Origin: GJ-E10 sp035625725
GTDB lineage: Bacteria > Pseudomonadota > Gammaproteobacteria > Burkholderiales > Burkholderiaceae_F
Assembly (NCBI GenBank): GCA_035625725.1
Contig: DASPPB010000067.1
Coordinates: forward strand, 107,393 to 171,392
DNA: 64,000 nucleotides
Direction of reading: 5' to 3'
Shown here: in pieces, positions 54,708 through 61,496 of the stretch
How the letters are laid out: each line of letters opens with the position of its first letter
How positions within the stretch are numbered: position 1 is the first letter of the stretch
Translations under genes and position numbers: made by a program
The notes under the pieces: generated by a model
What the model was told of the DNA's origin: nothing
The model's database searches: none
The model's input: only the letters and a program-made list of their open reading frames with translations

Positions 54708-55928
54708 CTAGTGACCCGAAGCGCAGGCAGAGGGGCGCCCACAGCGAATCAGGGGTTGGACGTCGGGATTGGCAAGATACGTCGTGTGCGCGGTCCACGG
54801 ATTCTCCACACCCAGGTACAGAAGGTGCACGATGCTGTCGTTTGAAACCTTGGCGTCGGTAATGTTCTTGTCGTCGCGCGCGCCACCCCAAGGGATGAGG
54901 GTATACGACAGCAAATCGCTGGGATCTGTAAACGCGACAATAGCGCGCTCTACCACTGGACTTTGGGAGGCCAACGGATGGCTCGTGATCGCCTCGAAGC
55001 TGTTGCGTCGGAAGCGGAATTCCTTGCTGCGCACACCCACCGCGTACGTCGCTGGCTTGTCGGCCATCGCTAGAAGCGGCAACTGGTTCGCCGCCATGTA
55101 GATCACCGAGGTCCGCTCGGCGATCTGGTCACCCAACTTTGCCAGATCGTCGGGTAAGAGATCGCTGTTGCGCGCGAGGCTCGGATTTGCATGGTGCTGC
55201 ATAGCGTCGAGCGCGTCGGTGACGTATTTGCTGCCGAGGCTCTCCGAAATAAGAGCGAGCGGCGCATGATTCTCGAGCGCCTTTGCCGTGAGGCCTTTCG
55301 GGGTTGCCATAAATCGCGCAGCGCTCACCTCAGAATTGGCGGTAATGAAAATGATTGCGCGCTGCATTTCCTCGATCATTTGCTCGCGATTGCCCAAATA
55401 TGCCACGACGTCGGAGAGGCAATCGTCAAGTATCGAGCTCTTGATGTCGGCATTGATGGACGCTCGAACCAATCCGTTGTCCGGCGAACCCGTGCACATG
55501 TCCGCGGTCGCTGTCTTCGTCGTCTCGTCGTAACACACCCCCTTTTTCATCTCTGTTGTCAGAGGCGTCCACAGGAGTGCTGTAACCCGAAGTGCACCTT
55601 TGGAGAGGGGGATGCGATCCTGTGCAAATTGGATTTTTGAGTCGGGGATGGGCTCCAGGCGATTGACGTTTGAGAGTTTCGGCAGACCGAAAATGGCGCG
55701 CATGTAGTTCAGTTGGGCATTGATTGTTGAATAGTCGTTCGAACACATGCCGTGGACAATCAAGACGTCCAGTGTCGAATTGCCCGGCGCGGCTGCCGCT
55801 TGGGCCGCTAACGGCTCCAAGCCGGGAAAGGTTCCTTTGCCATCGAACTGTGGTGGCGAATACGGAGTCGAGCATCCGCACAAGAGAGCCGAAAGACACA
55901 GACCGAGGTGCGTATTTGAACACTTCAT
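54708..55928 (-). CDS. Alpha/beta-hydrolase-like lipoprotein of unknown function
   Basis: 406 aa from the ATG at 55928; codons upstream to 56012 are unsupported. Signal peptide with lipobox LLCGC (LCLSALLCGCST). VLIVHGMCSNDYSTINAQL resembles the oxyanion loop of lipases, and ALISESLGSKYVTDALDAM gives a Ser nucleophile elbow (S-E-S-L-G). A His near the end (NDSIVHLLYLG) could complete the triad. There are four Cys in a central insertion (GVCYDETTK, ADMCTG, LDDCLSD). Possibly a surface lipase or esterase; no substrate evidence. Confidence 0.68.
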   Translation of the reverse strand: MKCSNTHLGLCLSALLCGCSTPYSPPQFDGKGTFPGLEPLAAQAAAAPGNSTLDVLIVHGMCSNDYSTINAQLNYMRAIFGLPKLSNVNRLEPIPDSKIQFAQDRIPLSKGALRVTALLWTPLTTEMKKGVCYDETTKTATADMCTGSPDNGLVRASINADIKSSILDDCLSDVVAYLGNREQMIEEMQRAIIFITANSEVSAARFMATPKGLTAKALENHAPLALISESLGSKYVTDALDAMQHHANPSLARNSDLLPDDLAKLGDQIAERTSVIYMAANQLPLLAMADKPATYAVGVRSKEFRFRRNSFEAITSHPLASQSPVVERAIVAFTDPSDLLSYTLIPWGGARDDKNITDAKVSNDSIVHLLYLGVENPWTAHTTYLANPDVQPLIRCGRPSACASGH

Positions 55929-56423
55929 GTGCGGCCCCTTTTTGTTGTTGGGATGTGGCTTTACCAAGGTGCGGCGCAGGAGCATAGCGGGCGGGCTGCC
56001 GGGGCGCAACACCCGTTATCAGATATCGGCTTAGTCGTTAAGTCGTTGTGCGCGTCGTATTACGACCCAAAGCTGCCCTTTGGTGCGCACACCGGAGGGT
56101 CGCGAGAGCGTCGCCAAGCGACTTAGTGTGCCCTCCAACTCCTAGAACGCGCCGAAGTCCCCAGCCGCTACGCGTGTTGTGATTCGAAGCCGCGAGCTTT
56201 GGCAGAACGGCGATCCATTGCGCATCGGTATAGGTTTCGGGAAATGATGACGCCCGCTGTGCGTCGCAGCTGAAACTCGCGAGTAGCCATGCGTACTGCG
56301 ACCGAGCCGTGACTTTGAGGGACCGGGCGAGCACGCCCCACGGCGCTGAGGGCGCACAATCTCTCGGCGCCCGAGGCGCCAATGCGCCAGCACATCAAGG
56401 TCCCCTCCAATTGTTAGCCGGCA
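55929..56423. other. Intergenic region of island, no supported gene
   Basis: Several overlapping leftward frames (56038-56410) lack ribosome binding sites. One contains YTDAQWIAVLPKL, which faintly recalls the start of IS5-type transposases, but nothing else of a transposase follows. Treated as non-coding. Confidence 0.4.
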
Positions 56424-57035
56424 TCACCATTGCCGGAACTGTGCAAACCCAAGCGGAACCAGGAGAATCGCAGATATGATCTGAAGAAGAATCAAGAGAG
56501 ACTCTATCTCGGTAGGTTCGTGGCCTTCACGTAGGACAAGGCGTTGAAAGGACGCCGAACTTCGAGTTGCGGTCGCAGCGCAGAAGACTAATAACAGCGC
56601 GAGAAAGGAAAAGAACCCACGGAGCCGGAGCCAGCCGGAAGCATCACCGAGGAAGAGGCCGATCCATAGGCCTACGGCAACGAGTACAACGCTCCAGCGA
56701 AGCGGAGACTCCCAGGGCTGTTCCATCGGTTCACCGGAGGGACGGAACCCTGTGCTGCCAATATCTTCAAGTATCGCCCTTCTGCGGCCCCATATGCACC
56801 AGAAGATGATCTTCTCCGGATAGTCCTTCCGGTTGTGATTGATCCGAATCGCGCTGTACAGGGTAGAAATCGAGCCGTATGGCTCAAGCGCGACCACCTC
56901 CGAAGGCGCGAACGTGTATGTGCCGAGAATCAGGCTCGAAAGCGTAAGAGTATTCCCGTTAGCGACGAGTCTAGCAAAGGGCCATCTGCTTCCCCAGCCC
57001 ACTTCCGCGCCGCCGCGGAAAGACGCCTCAATCAC
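56424..57035 (-). CDS. Membrane protein of unknown function
   Basis: 203 aa from the GTG at 57035, with GAGGGG eight bases upstream. The first 110 residues are soluble and beta-rich (NTLTLSSLILGTYTFAPSEV, SAIRINHNRKDYPEKIIFW), possibly a PH-like domain. Two hydrophobic spans follow (WSVVLVAVGLWIGLFLG, FFSFLALLLVFCAATA) and a third near the C-terminus (LLILLQIISAILLVPLGF). Codons are less GC-biased than in neighbouring core genes. Not recognised. Confidence 0.6.
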   Translation of the reverse strand: MIEASFRGGAEVGWGSRWPFARLVANGNTLTLSSLILGTYTFAPSEVVALEPYGSISTLYSAIRINHNRKDYPEKIIFWCIWGRRRAILEDIGSTGFRPSGEPMEQPWESPLRWSVVLVAVGLWIGLFLGDASGWLRLRGFFSFLALLLVFCAATATRSSASFQRLVLREGHEPTEIESLLILLQIISAILLVPLGFAQFRQW

Positions 57036-57261
57036 TACGGAGCCCCTCGATGACGGCCAACTGTACTTTGGTTACCCAACTGTCGTGTAAATCCAATGTT
57101 GACTCTGCAACCAATAGATTATGCCGCCGGGCGACAACCATAAAGTACCGCCTAATGCAACTTGGTGCCTGCAGGCCGGTCGGCGTCGCTGAGCGATCAG
57201 CATCGACTTGCTTTAGCAGTCACTCGAAAGCCCTGTTGCCGCAGCGGCTCCGGCGGGAGGT

Positions 57262-57399
57262 GTGTCGCAGTGGACGCTGACGGGCACGAACAAGAACGGT
57301 AAAAAGACCAAGGTTCGCGGCTGCGACCTTCTTGAATTCCGCGACGGCAAGATCATCCGGAAGGACTCGTATTGGAAGATTGTCGAGTCGACAACCTAG
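57262..57399 (+). pseudogene. C-terminal fragment of SnoaL/NTF2-like protein
   Basis: 45 codons reading VSQWTLTGTNKNGKKTKVRG, then CDLLEFRDGKIIRKDSYWKI and VESTT. This is the last third of the SnoaL-like fold (W.LTGT...G....RG.....F.DGKI..K..YWK). GGGAGG precedes the GTG by chance or allows a short product. No matching N-terminal part is found upstream, so a 5' deletion is likely. Confidence 0.65.
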
Positions 57400-57630
57400 C
57401 TTTTTCCCGCGCTAGCTTGCATTGTCGCTATCGAGACCTTCAGCCGACTCGAATGTCTGCTCACCGGAAATTCAGCAGATAGATGCGTACGACCGGTTCT
57501 GGCCGTCTGCGGCGTGCAAGAAGGTCCGCCCTTTGGCACCGAAAATGCGAGTCAACCGCAAGTGGTCCTATGCGCGAGATGATTATGTCGGTCGTTGACC
57601 GGCACGGCAACTGCGTGCAGCATGTGCGGC

Positions 57631-57948
57631 ATGGGTTTCCGCTTCCAACGCCGCATTCGCATTTTTCCGGGCCTTCGCATCAACTTGAGCAGGGGCGGCG
57701 TCTCGACGTCCGTCGGCACACGCGGCGCTTGGCTGACGTTGGGCCGTGGCAGAGTGCGCACGACGGTCGGGCTGCCGGGTAGCGGACTATCGTATACATC
57801 GACCACGCCGACACACCAGCAACCGGAACCGCACCCGCAAGAGGAGCCGCCGCAGCCGCGCGGGCCGCATCACCACTGGTGGTTCTGGGCGCTGCTGCTG
57901 GTGATCGTCGTGCTCGTGCTGATATATGGCGGGGCGGCGGGGCGGTGA
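57631..57948 (+). CDS. DUF4236-domain membrane protein
   Basis: 105 aa from the ATG at 57631. The N-terminal DUF4236 motif MGFRFQRRIRIFPGLRINLS and GVSTSVGTRGAWLTLGRG, with TTVGLPGSGLSYT, are unmistakable. A His/Pro/Gln-rich linker is followed by a C-terminal span (WWFWALLLVIVVLVLIYGG). Function of the domain is unknown. It is the only intact rightward gene between the two A repeats and is more GC-rich than its neighbours. Confidence 0.8.
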   Translation: MGFRFQRRIRIFPGLRINLSRGGVSTSVGTRGAWLTLGRGRVRTTVGLPGSGLSYTSTTPTHQQPEPHPQEEPPQPRGPHHHWWFWALLLVIVVLVLIYGGAAGR

Positions 57949-57968
57949 CGTCGGCCGAAGATGTGTGC

Positions 57969-58313
57969 CTAGAACGCGATCCAATTGAGCACGCGCCACT
58001 CACCGTCGGCCTCGTGCTCAAAGATCTGTAGCGTTTGTTGCTTGCCGTTGGGTGCGCTGTTGTAGCGCAAGATGCGGCAGTGCCAGCCCAGACGGCTCCC
58101 GTCACCTTGGCCGCAGGTGGTCTCCTCAATGCTGTCGGGGGCCCAACTGATAGCGGCGATCGCATCGCGCTCTGGTTGTTCAAACTTCAACCTACGTGCG
58201 GCTTCTGAGAGGTTGACCGTCGTCGTCTGTAGTGTCGGTTGGCGCGGATGGGGCGCGAGCGCCGGTGCCGCGGCGAGCAGTGCGACGAGCACGATGAAGT
58301 TGCGTTTGACCAT
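57969..58313 (-). CDS. Small exported protein of unknown function
   Basis: 114 aa from the ATG at 58313 with GGAGAGG upstream. Signal peptide (NFIVLVALLAAAPALAPHP), then a charged helix (LSEAARRLKFEQPERDAIAA), a Cys pair (ETTCGQGD, WHCRILRY) and FEHEADGEWRVLNWI at the end. Predicted periplasmic. Convergent with the DUF4236 gene. Not recognised. Confidence 0.6.
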   Translation of the reverse strand: MVKRNFIVLVALLAAAPALAPHPRQPTLQTTTVNLSEAARRLKFEQPERDAIAAISWAPDSIEETTCGQGDGSRLGWHCRILRYNSAPNGKQQTLQIFEHEADGEWRVLNWIAF

Positions 58314-58369
58314 CACAACCTCTCCAGCAGATACGACAACGAGTCGTCCCCTGAGTTGTAGCTCTCGAT

Positions 58370-58591
58370 CTAGCGGAACTCCCGCTCCTCGTTGATCTTC
58401 AAGCCGTGCTCCCGCGCGGCGTCGTCGAGGCCTTCTGCCGGTTCCTTAATCGCCTCTGCCTTAACGCCGCCGTAGGCGTCGCGCGTTACGCGCACGTACT
58501 TTGCATCGGGAATCCGCGACAGTTGCTCTCGCAAGATACGCACAACGGCCTCATGCCGCACGCCGGTCATGGCATCGCGTTCAATCATCAT
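58370..58591 (-). CDS. Small cytoplasmic protein of unknown function
   Basis: 73 aa from the ATG at 58591, which overlaps the stop of the upstream gene (TGATG). It begins MMIERDAMTGVRHEAVVRIL and contains IPDAKYVRVTRDAYGGVKAEA; it is charged with no signal peptide. The first codons overlap the DD end of a GCAF-tag remnant in another frame. At 58948-58980 another tag copy is followed by MIDREGF and a stop, apparently a decayed version of this gene's start. Confidence 0.55.
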   Translation of the reverse strand: MMIERDAMTGVRHEAVVRILREQLSRIPDAKYVRVTRDAYGGVKAEAIKEPAEGLDDAAREHGLKINEEREFR

Positions 58592-58670
58592 CAGCCCCCG
58601 CCTCTCGCTTCCAAAACGCGCACCCCATGCGCGGCGTCCCGTACAGTCCACCACCACTGTCCCGTGCAGG
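58581..58670 (-). pseudogene. GCAF-tag remnant, copy a
   Basis: In a third frame inside the two overlapping genes this stretch reads ARDSGGGLYGTPRMGCAFWK then REAGADDD and TGA. It matches the end of the intact gene at 60065-60265 (ERNSGRQVIGTPSAGCAFSM, RATGADDT). Confidence 0.7.
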
Positions 58671-58911
58671 TTTGGGTCGATACACCGAAGAAGATTGGCG
58701 GCAGTTCCTTCAAAGTCGGATAGTGCTGACGCCGCATCTCGTTGGCATAAGCGCATTGACTTAACGTACTTACCGCTGATGCCAAGGCAACGTTCTTCTC
58801 TTGTAATCGTTCAACTGCGTCAGCATGGTAGAAGTAAAAACCGCCTAGGCATAAGACAGCCGTAAGTAGCACTGCATCCCACCTATCCCGCCGTATCAGC
58901 AGCATCATCAT
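58591..58911 (-). CDS. Small membrane-anchored protein, 3' end overprinting a remnant
   Basis: 106 aa if started at the ATG at 58911 (MMMLLIRRDRWDAVLL); ATG 58941 is the longer choice. One N-terminal membrane span (AVLLTAVLCLGGFYFY), then a helical segment and two Cys (LSQCAYANE, TQTCTGQW). The last 25 codons read through GCAF-tag copy a in a different frame, so the C-terminus (VRVLEARGGG) was probably acquired by insertion next to the tag. The stop overlaps the start of the next gene. Confidence 0.5.
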   Translation of the reverse strand: MMMLLIRRDRWDAVLLTAVLCLGGFYFYHADAVERLQEKNVALASAVSTLSQCAYANEMRRQHYPTLKELPPIFFGVSTQTCTGQWWWTVRDAAHGVRVLEARGGG

Positions 58912-58972
58912 TCCTTCTTGGATTTGCGGTTCATTAATCAATCGCGGCTATCGGGTTCAGAATCCTTCCCGA

Positions 58973-59020
58973 TCAATCATCGCTCCCCGGCTCCCTTTGC
59001 CAGAACGCGCAGCCGTTCCT
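58973..59020 (-). pseudogene. GCAF-tag remnant, copy b
   Basis: Reads RNGCAFWQREPGSDD and TGA, the C-terminal tag without any upstream homology. It lies just downstream of the coiled-coil lipoprotein gene and is followed by MIDREGF and a stop. Confidence 0.7.
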
Positions 59021-59124
59021 AGAAACCCGTCGCTAGTGCGAAATAGGCGATTGCTATCCGGTATCGGTTACGCCGAAGGAAACCCCTTGGGCGAGATCAG
59101 CTAGCCGAATACTGGCGTCGGCCA

Positions 59125-59616
59125 CTATATGTTTCTAGCATCCAGACGTTTGAGAATCGACTCGATCTGTTCCAAGGAGCCGAGTTTGGCGTCATGGATT
59201 TGGTCGATTTCCCGTATTAAATCGTAGCGGGTCTGCTCCAACTGGCGCACCCGCCCCTCGTTGAAGTCCAGCTCTTGATCGTCGTGCAGGTGATGGCGCG
59301 CCTGCTGCAATAGGCCGATGTGCTTGTCAATGTGATCGATCAGCGTCTGGACTAAGTCAAGCTCCTCCCGGCGGGCGGCCTCAACTTCGGCGACGGGTGG
59401 CCACGGTGGTATAGGTATAAGCTCGGCTGGCCGCTCGATAAGCCAGTGGCGGCTAAGGCTCTCGCGAATCTGCTGCATCAAATCCAAGTCTTCGGCAGCA
59501 AGCTGCCCGAGTCGTGCTTGTTCCGCATAGTGCTGCAGCCTTTCCTCCTCGGATTCGGAGCAGGCCACGCTGCAGAGCAGTACGAAGGGGGCGACAACGA
59601 ACCACTTTGCCAACAC
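59125..59616 (-). CDS. Coiled-coil lipoprotein of unknown function
   Basis: 163 aa from the GTG at 59616. Signal with lipobox LLCSVAC (Cys 19). The mature part is almost wholly helical and charged (EEERLQHYAEQARLGQLAAE, RREELDLVQTLIDHIDKHIG, RLIREIDQIHDAKLGSLEQ-type heptads) and interrupted by a Pro-rich IPIPPWPPV. It could be a periplasmic adaptor or immunity-type lipoprotein; no family recognised. Less GC-biased than core genes. Confidence 0.62.
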   Translation of the reverse strand: MLAKWFVVAPFVLLCSVACSESEEERLQHYAEQARLGQLAAEDLDLMQQIRESLSRHWLIERPAELIPIPPWPPVAEVEAARREELDLVQTLIDHIDKHIGLLQQARHHLHDDQELDFNEGRVRQLEQTRYDLIREIDQIHDAKLGSLEQIESILKRLDARNI

Positions 59617-59684
59617 TTAAATCTCTCTAACCGGTGGAACGGTGGAAACGATACCCGATGGGCGATTCAGAGTCACCCAGAGGC

Positions 59685-59744
59685 TTACGAGTCATCGCTC
59701 CCCGCCTCACGCTCCCAGAACGCGCAGCCAATCGGGACGCCAGC
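59685..59744 (-). pseudogene. GCAF-tag remnant, copy c
   Basis: Reads AGVPIGCAFWEREAGSDDS and TAA immediately downstream of the 2TM-domain gene. The short frame MTRKPLGDSESPIGYRFHRS begins inside its DD codons, as the neighbouring small gene does at copy a. Confidence 0.7.
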
Positions 59745-60022
59745 TATTGGGGGCGATTCCTTTCCATCAGTTCCTTGATCTTGCGCTCTTCCCACTCCTT
59801 TCCCCAGAGTCCCGAAAAGCCGAACACCGCGATGCCATGCATAGCCAACCCCAGACCCCAGCCTAGAATTGGCCATATTGCCCAGAACGCAGTTGGCGAC
59901 GTAGCGATATTCAGGACGGCCAAGAACGTGTTTACAAGCGCGTAGACCGTGGCGTGAATGTAGAAACCCCGAATTGCTTGTACGCGTTTTTTCGCGCGTT
60001 CGTAGCTGGCTTGATCGTCCAT
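59744..60022 (-). CDS. 2TM-domain membrane protein
   Basis: 92 aa from the ATG at 60022 with GAGGGGAAG upstream. It matches the 2TM domain: an N-terminal helix ASYERAKKRVQAIRGFYIHA, two spans (VYALVNTFLAVLNIA and FWAIWPILGWGLGLAMHG), FGFSGLWGKEWEERKIKELM at the end. In other bacteria this domain is often fused to LytTR or histidine kinase parts; here it is alone. Function unknown. Confidence 0.8.
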   Translation of the reverse strand: MDDQASYERAKKRVQAIRGFYIHATVYALVNTFLAVLNIATSPTAFWAIWPILGWGLGLAMHGIAVFGFSGLWGKEWEERKIKELMERNRPQ

Positions 60023-60064
60023 TGCTTCCCCTCAAGACCAGAGATCGACTTGCCACTGCTGGCG

Positions 60065-60265
60065 CTAAGTATCGTCTGCGCCCGTCGCCCGCATCGAGAA
60101 CGCGCACCCCGCGCTCGGCGTACCGATCACCTGGCGCCCACTGTTGCGCTCGCACAGCAGGTGCTCGGCGTAGAAGATGCCATGGAAGTGCGTGCAGGTG
60201 TAGCAGCCACGTGACCGCGCTGCGGAATTGATGCGATGCGGGGTGAAGGATTGGAGGGTAACCAT
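60065..60265 (-). CDS. Small Cys-rich zinc-ribbon-like protein carrying the GCAF tag
   Basis: 66 aa from the ATG at 60265 (MVTLQSFTPHRINSAARSRG); the frame is open to 60328. Four Cys are arranged as CYTCTHFHG, LLCERN and the tag SAGCAF, suggesting a metal site. The end is ATGADDT. I recall similar short proteins ending in GCAFW.REPG.DD in Burkholderiales, but no function. This is the only copy of the tag with an intact upstream part. Confidence 0.6.
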   Translation of the reverse strand: MVTLQSFTPHRINSAARSRGCYTCTHFHGIFYAEHLLCERNSGRQVIGTPSAGCAFSMRATGADDT

Positions 60266-60325
60266 ATTGACCGGATTGTGCCCGACGTAGACCACGCACG
60301 GAGCAAGGTCGTAAGCGGCATTACA

Positions 60326-60355
60326 CAAAAAGAAAAACCTCCGTCGAAGCGGAGG
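60326..60355 (-). terminator. Rho-independent terminator after the NIPSNAP-like gene
   Basis: On the minus strand the stem CCTCCG/CGGAGG with loop CTTCGA is followed by TTTTTCTTTTT. It ends the transcript of 60392-60700. The left repeat B keeps the hairpin but has lost the T-tract. Confidence 0.85.
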
Positions 60356-60391
60356 CCTTCCTCATTGACTTACAGTGAAGCTTGAATTGCC

Positions 60392-60700
60392 TTAGGCATC
60401 AAGCCAAACTTCGTCAAAGGTCGTGCCAGCAATAAAAAGCCCCTGGCTCGTCCCCTTTCCGGCGAGTTCCATGTACTTATGGTCGCTCATTAGCTTTTGC
60501 CCAATTTGCTCATAGGCTGCCAAGTTCTCATATTGCGCGACCCAGCGAACGCGCCACGGATTACCTCCACAAGGCGCGACTTGGACCTTCACATCGACGC
60601 CTACTTTACTCTTTAAATAGCCCGCAATTTCGTGAGCGAATGCCATAGCGGCAGGGAACTTGTCGGCCGTACTGGTCAAAGTTCTGGTGAACGTAATCAC
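60392..60700 (-). CDS. Small NIPSNAP/ABM-like alpha-beta barrel protein
   Basis: 102 aa from the GTG at 60700, preceded by GGGGGAG. The sequence runs ITFTRTLTSTADKFPAAMAF, EIAGYLKSKVGVDVKVQV, WRVRWVAQYENLAAYEQIGQ, KLMSDHKYMELAGK and ends GTTFDEVWLDA. Pattern and length fit the small dimeric ferredoxin-like-fold families (NIPSNAP, Dabb or antibiotic-biosynthesis monooxygenase relatives). Activity unknown. It has its own terminator, and a deleted copy lies at the other end of the island. Confidence 0.72.
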   Translation of the reverse strand: MITFTRTLTSTADKFPAAMAFAHEIAGYLKSKVGVDVKVQVAPCGGNPWRVRWVAQYENLAAYEQIGQKLMSDHKYMELAGKGTSQGLFIAGTTFDEVWLDA

Positions 60701-60928
60701 GGTCTCCCCCTATTCGGACAGTTACACATCAACAATCGGTTTCTCAAACCGACCGCACCGAGGACAAATCCAACCTACGCGTGCTGGGGGGTGCCGTGTT
60801 GATTCAGATCATCAGCAGTCCAACGAGGTGGCAATGAGGCAGCTAATGCAGGGAGCCGTTCTCAGTTACCCAAGAAATTCAAGTGCACGGTTACGGCACT
60901 AAATGCACCGACCAAGTGCATTCTCGCA

Positions 60929-61051
60929 ATGGCTACGGCCACGGGGTGCGGTGTGTCGGCGGCGCAGCGGATCGAGGTGCACTGCGTGGAGGAACGACTG
61001 GGGGAACGGACCCAGAACTGCCCGGAGGGCGAGTATCCATGCGGGTCTTGA
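60929..61051 (+). pseudogene. Possible small lipoprotein remnant, right copy
   Basis: Reads MATATGCGVSAAQRIEVHCV, then a Cys-containing tail ending GEYPCGS, five bases before the putative attR. In-frame codons upstream (KCILA) extend the match to the left copy at 54354, suggesting a lost start. Confidence 0.35.
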
Positions 61052-61055
61052 CAGA

Positions 61056-61077
61056 GTCCGTCTCCGCCACCGAGTCT
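61056..61077 (+). other. Putative attR: copy of tRNA-Ser 3' end
   Basis: Identical over 22 bases to 52836-52857. The rest of a tRNA is absent upstream, so this is only the 3' fragment, as expected at the far end of an element integrated in a tRNA gene. Confidence 0.65.
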
Positions 61078-61396
61078 GGCGAGTTGAGCCAGAAGGAGAA
61101 ACGTCCCGTGAAGCCCCGCGTTTTTCGGGCCTTCGCGAAGTGGGCTCGGCTCAGCGAAGCAAGTTTTGTGCGCTCTCTGCGGTCAATTCTCGCGACGGCT
61201 CAACGCGCAAAAGTGCGGTGCGAGTTTTTCTTGGCTCCGAACCGGAGCCGTTTTTCGAGAATGGACTGCGCGCTGCCCTGAGAGGTTCAAAGTGCCGAGC
61301 TTCGCGGCTGCAGGCCGGAGGTCTGAAGCAGGATCTATTGCGGACGTCCCAGCCGCACGCGCAAAGTAATCACGTTTTGACGGCCCCGACCCTGAA
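61056..61396 (+). repeat. Repeat A', right copy of ~340-bp direct repeat
   Basis: Collinear with 52836-53176. Differences are scattered substitutions and short indels, so the duplication is old or the copies came from related but different elements. Beyond 61396 the two flanks share no clear similarity. Confidence 0.85.
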
Positions 61397-61496
61397 GAGA
61401 CATCCGGGAAGGTCAGCTTTCCGGCAAGCCAATCGCGACTTTTCACACGCCCTGGATCCGAACCAGACAAAATCGGAAGGCGGCCAAATCTCTCGC

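Larger units (their letters stand above)
60326..60985. repeat. Repeat B', right copy
   Basis: Counterpart of 54024-54420. It keeps the complete small gene, its terminator and about 170 bp of upstream sequence shared with the left copy. It adjoins repeat A' with only 70 bp between. Confidence 0.75.
60701..61496. other. Non-coding right end of island
   Basis: Holds the upstream part of repeat B', a 40-codon frame at 60929-61051 and repeat A'. The long rightward open frames across it match the decay pattern of repeat A rather than genes. Confidence 0.5.

Noticed and set aside
56038..56410. Possible IS5-type transposase start (YTDAQWIAVLPKL) in a leftward frame
   Set aside because: Only about a dozen residues resemble the DUF4096 region. 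There is no DDE domain, no inverted repeats and no target duplication.
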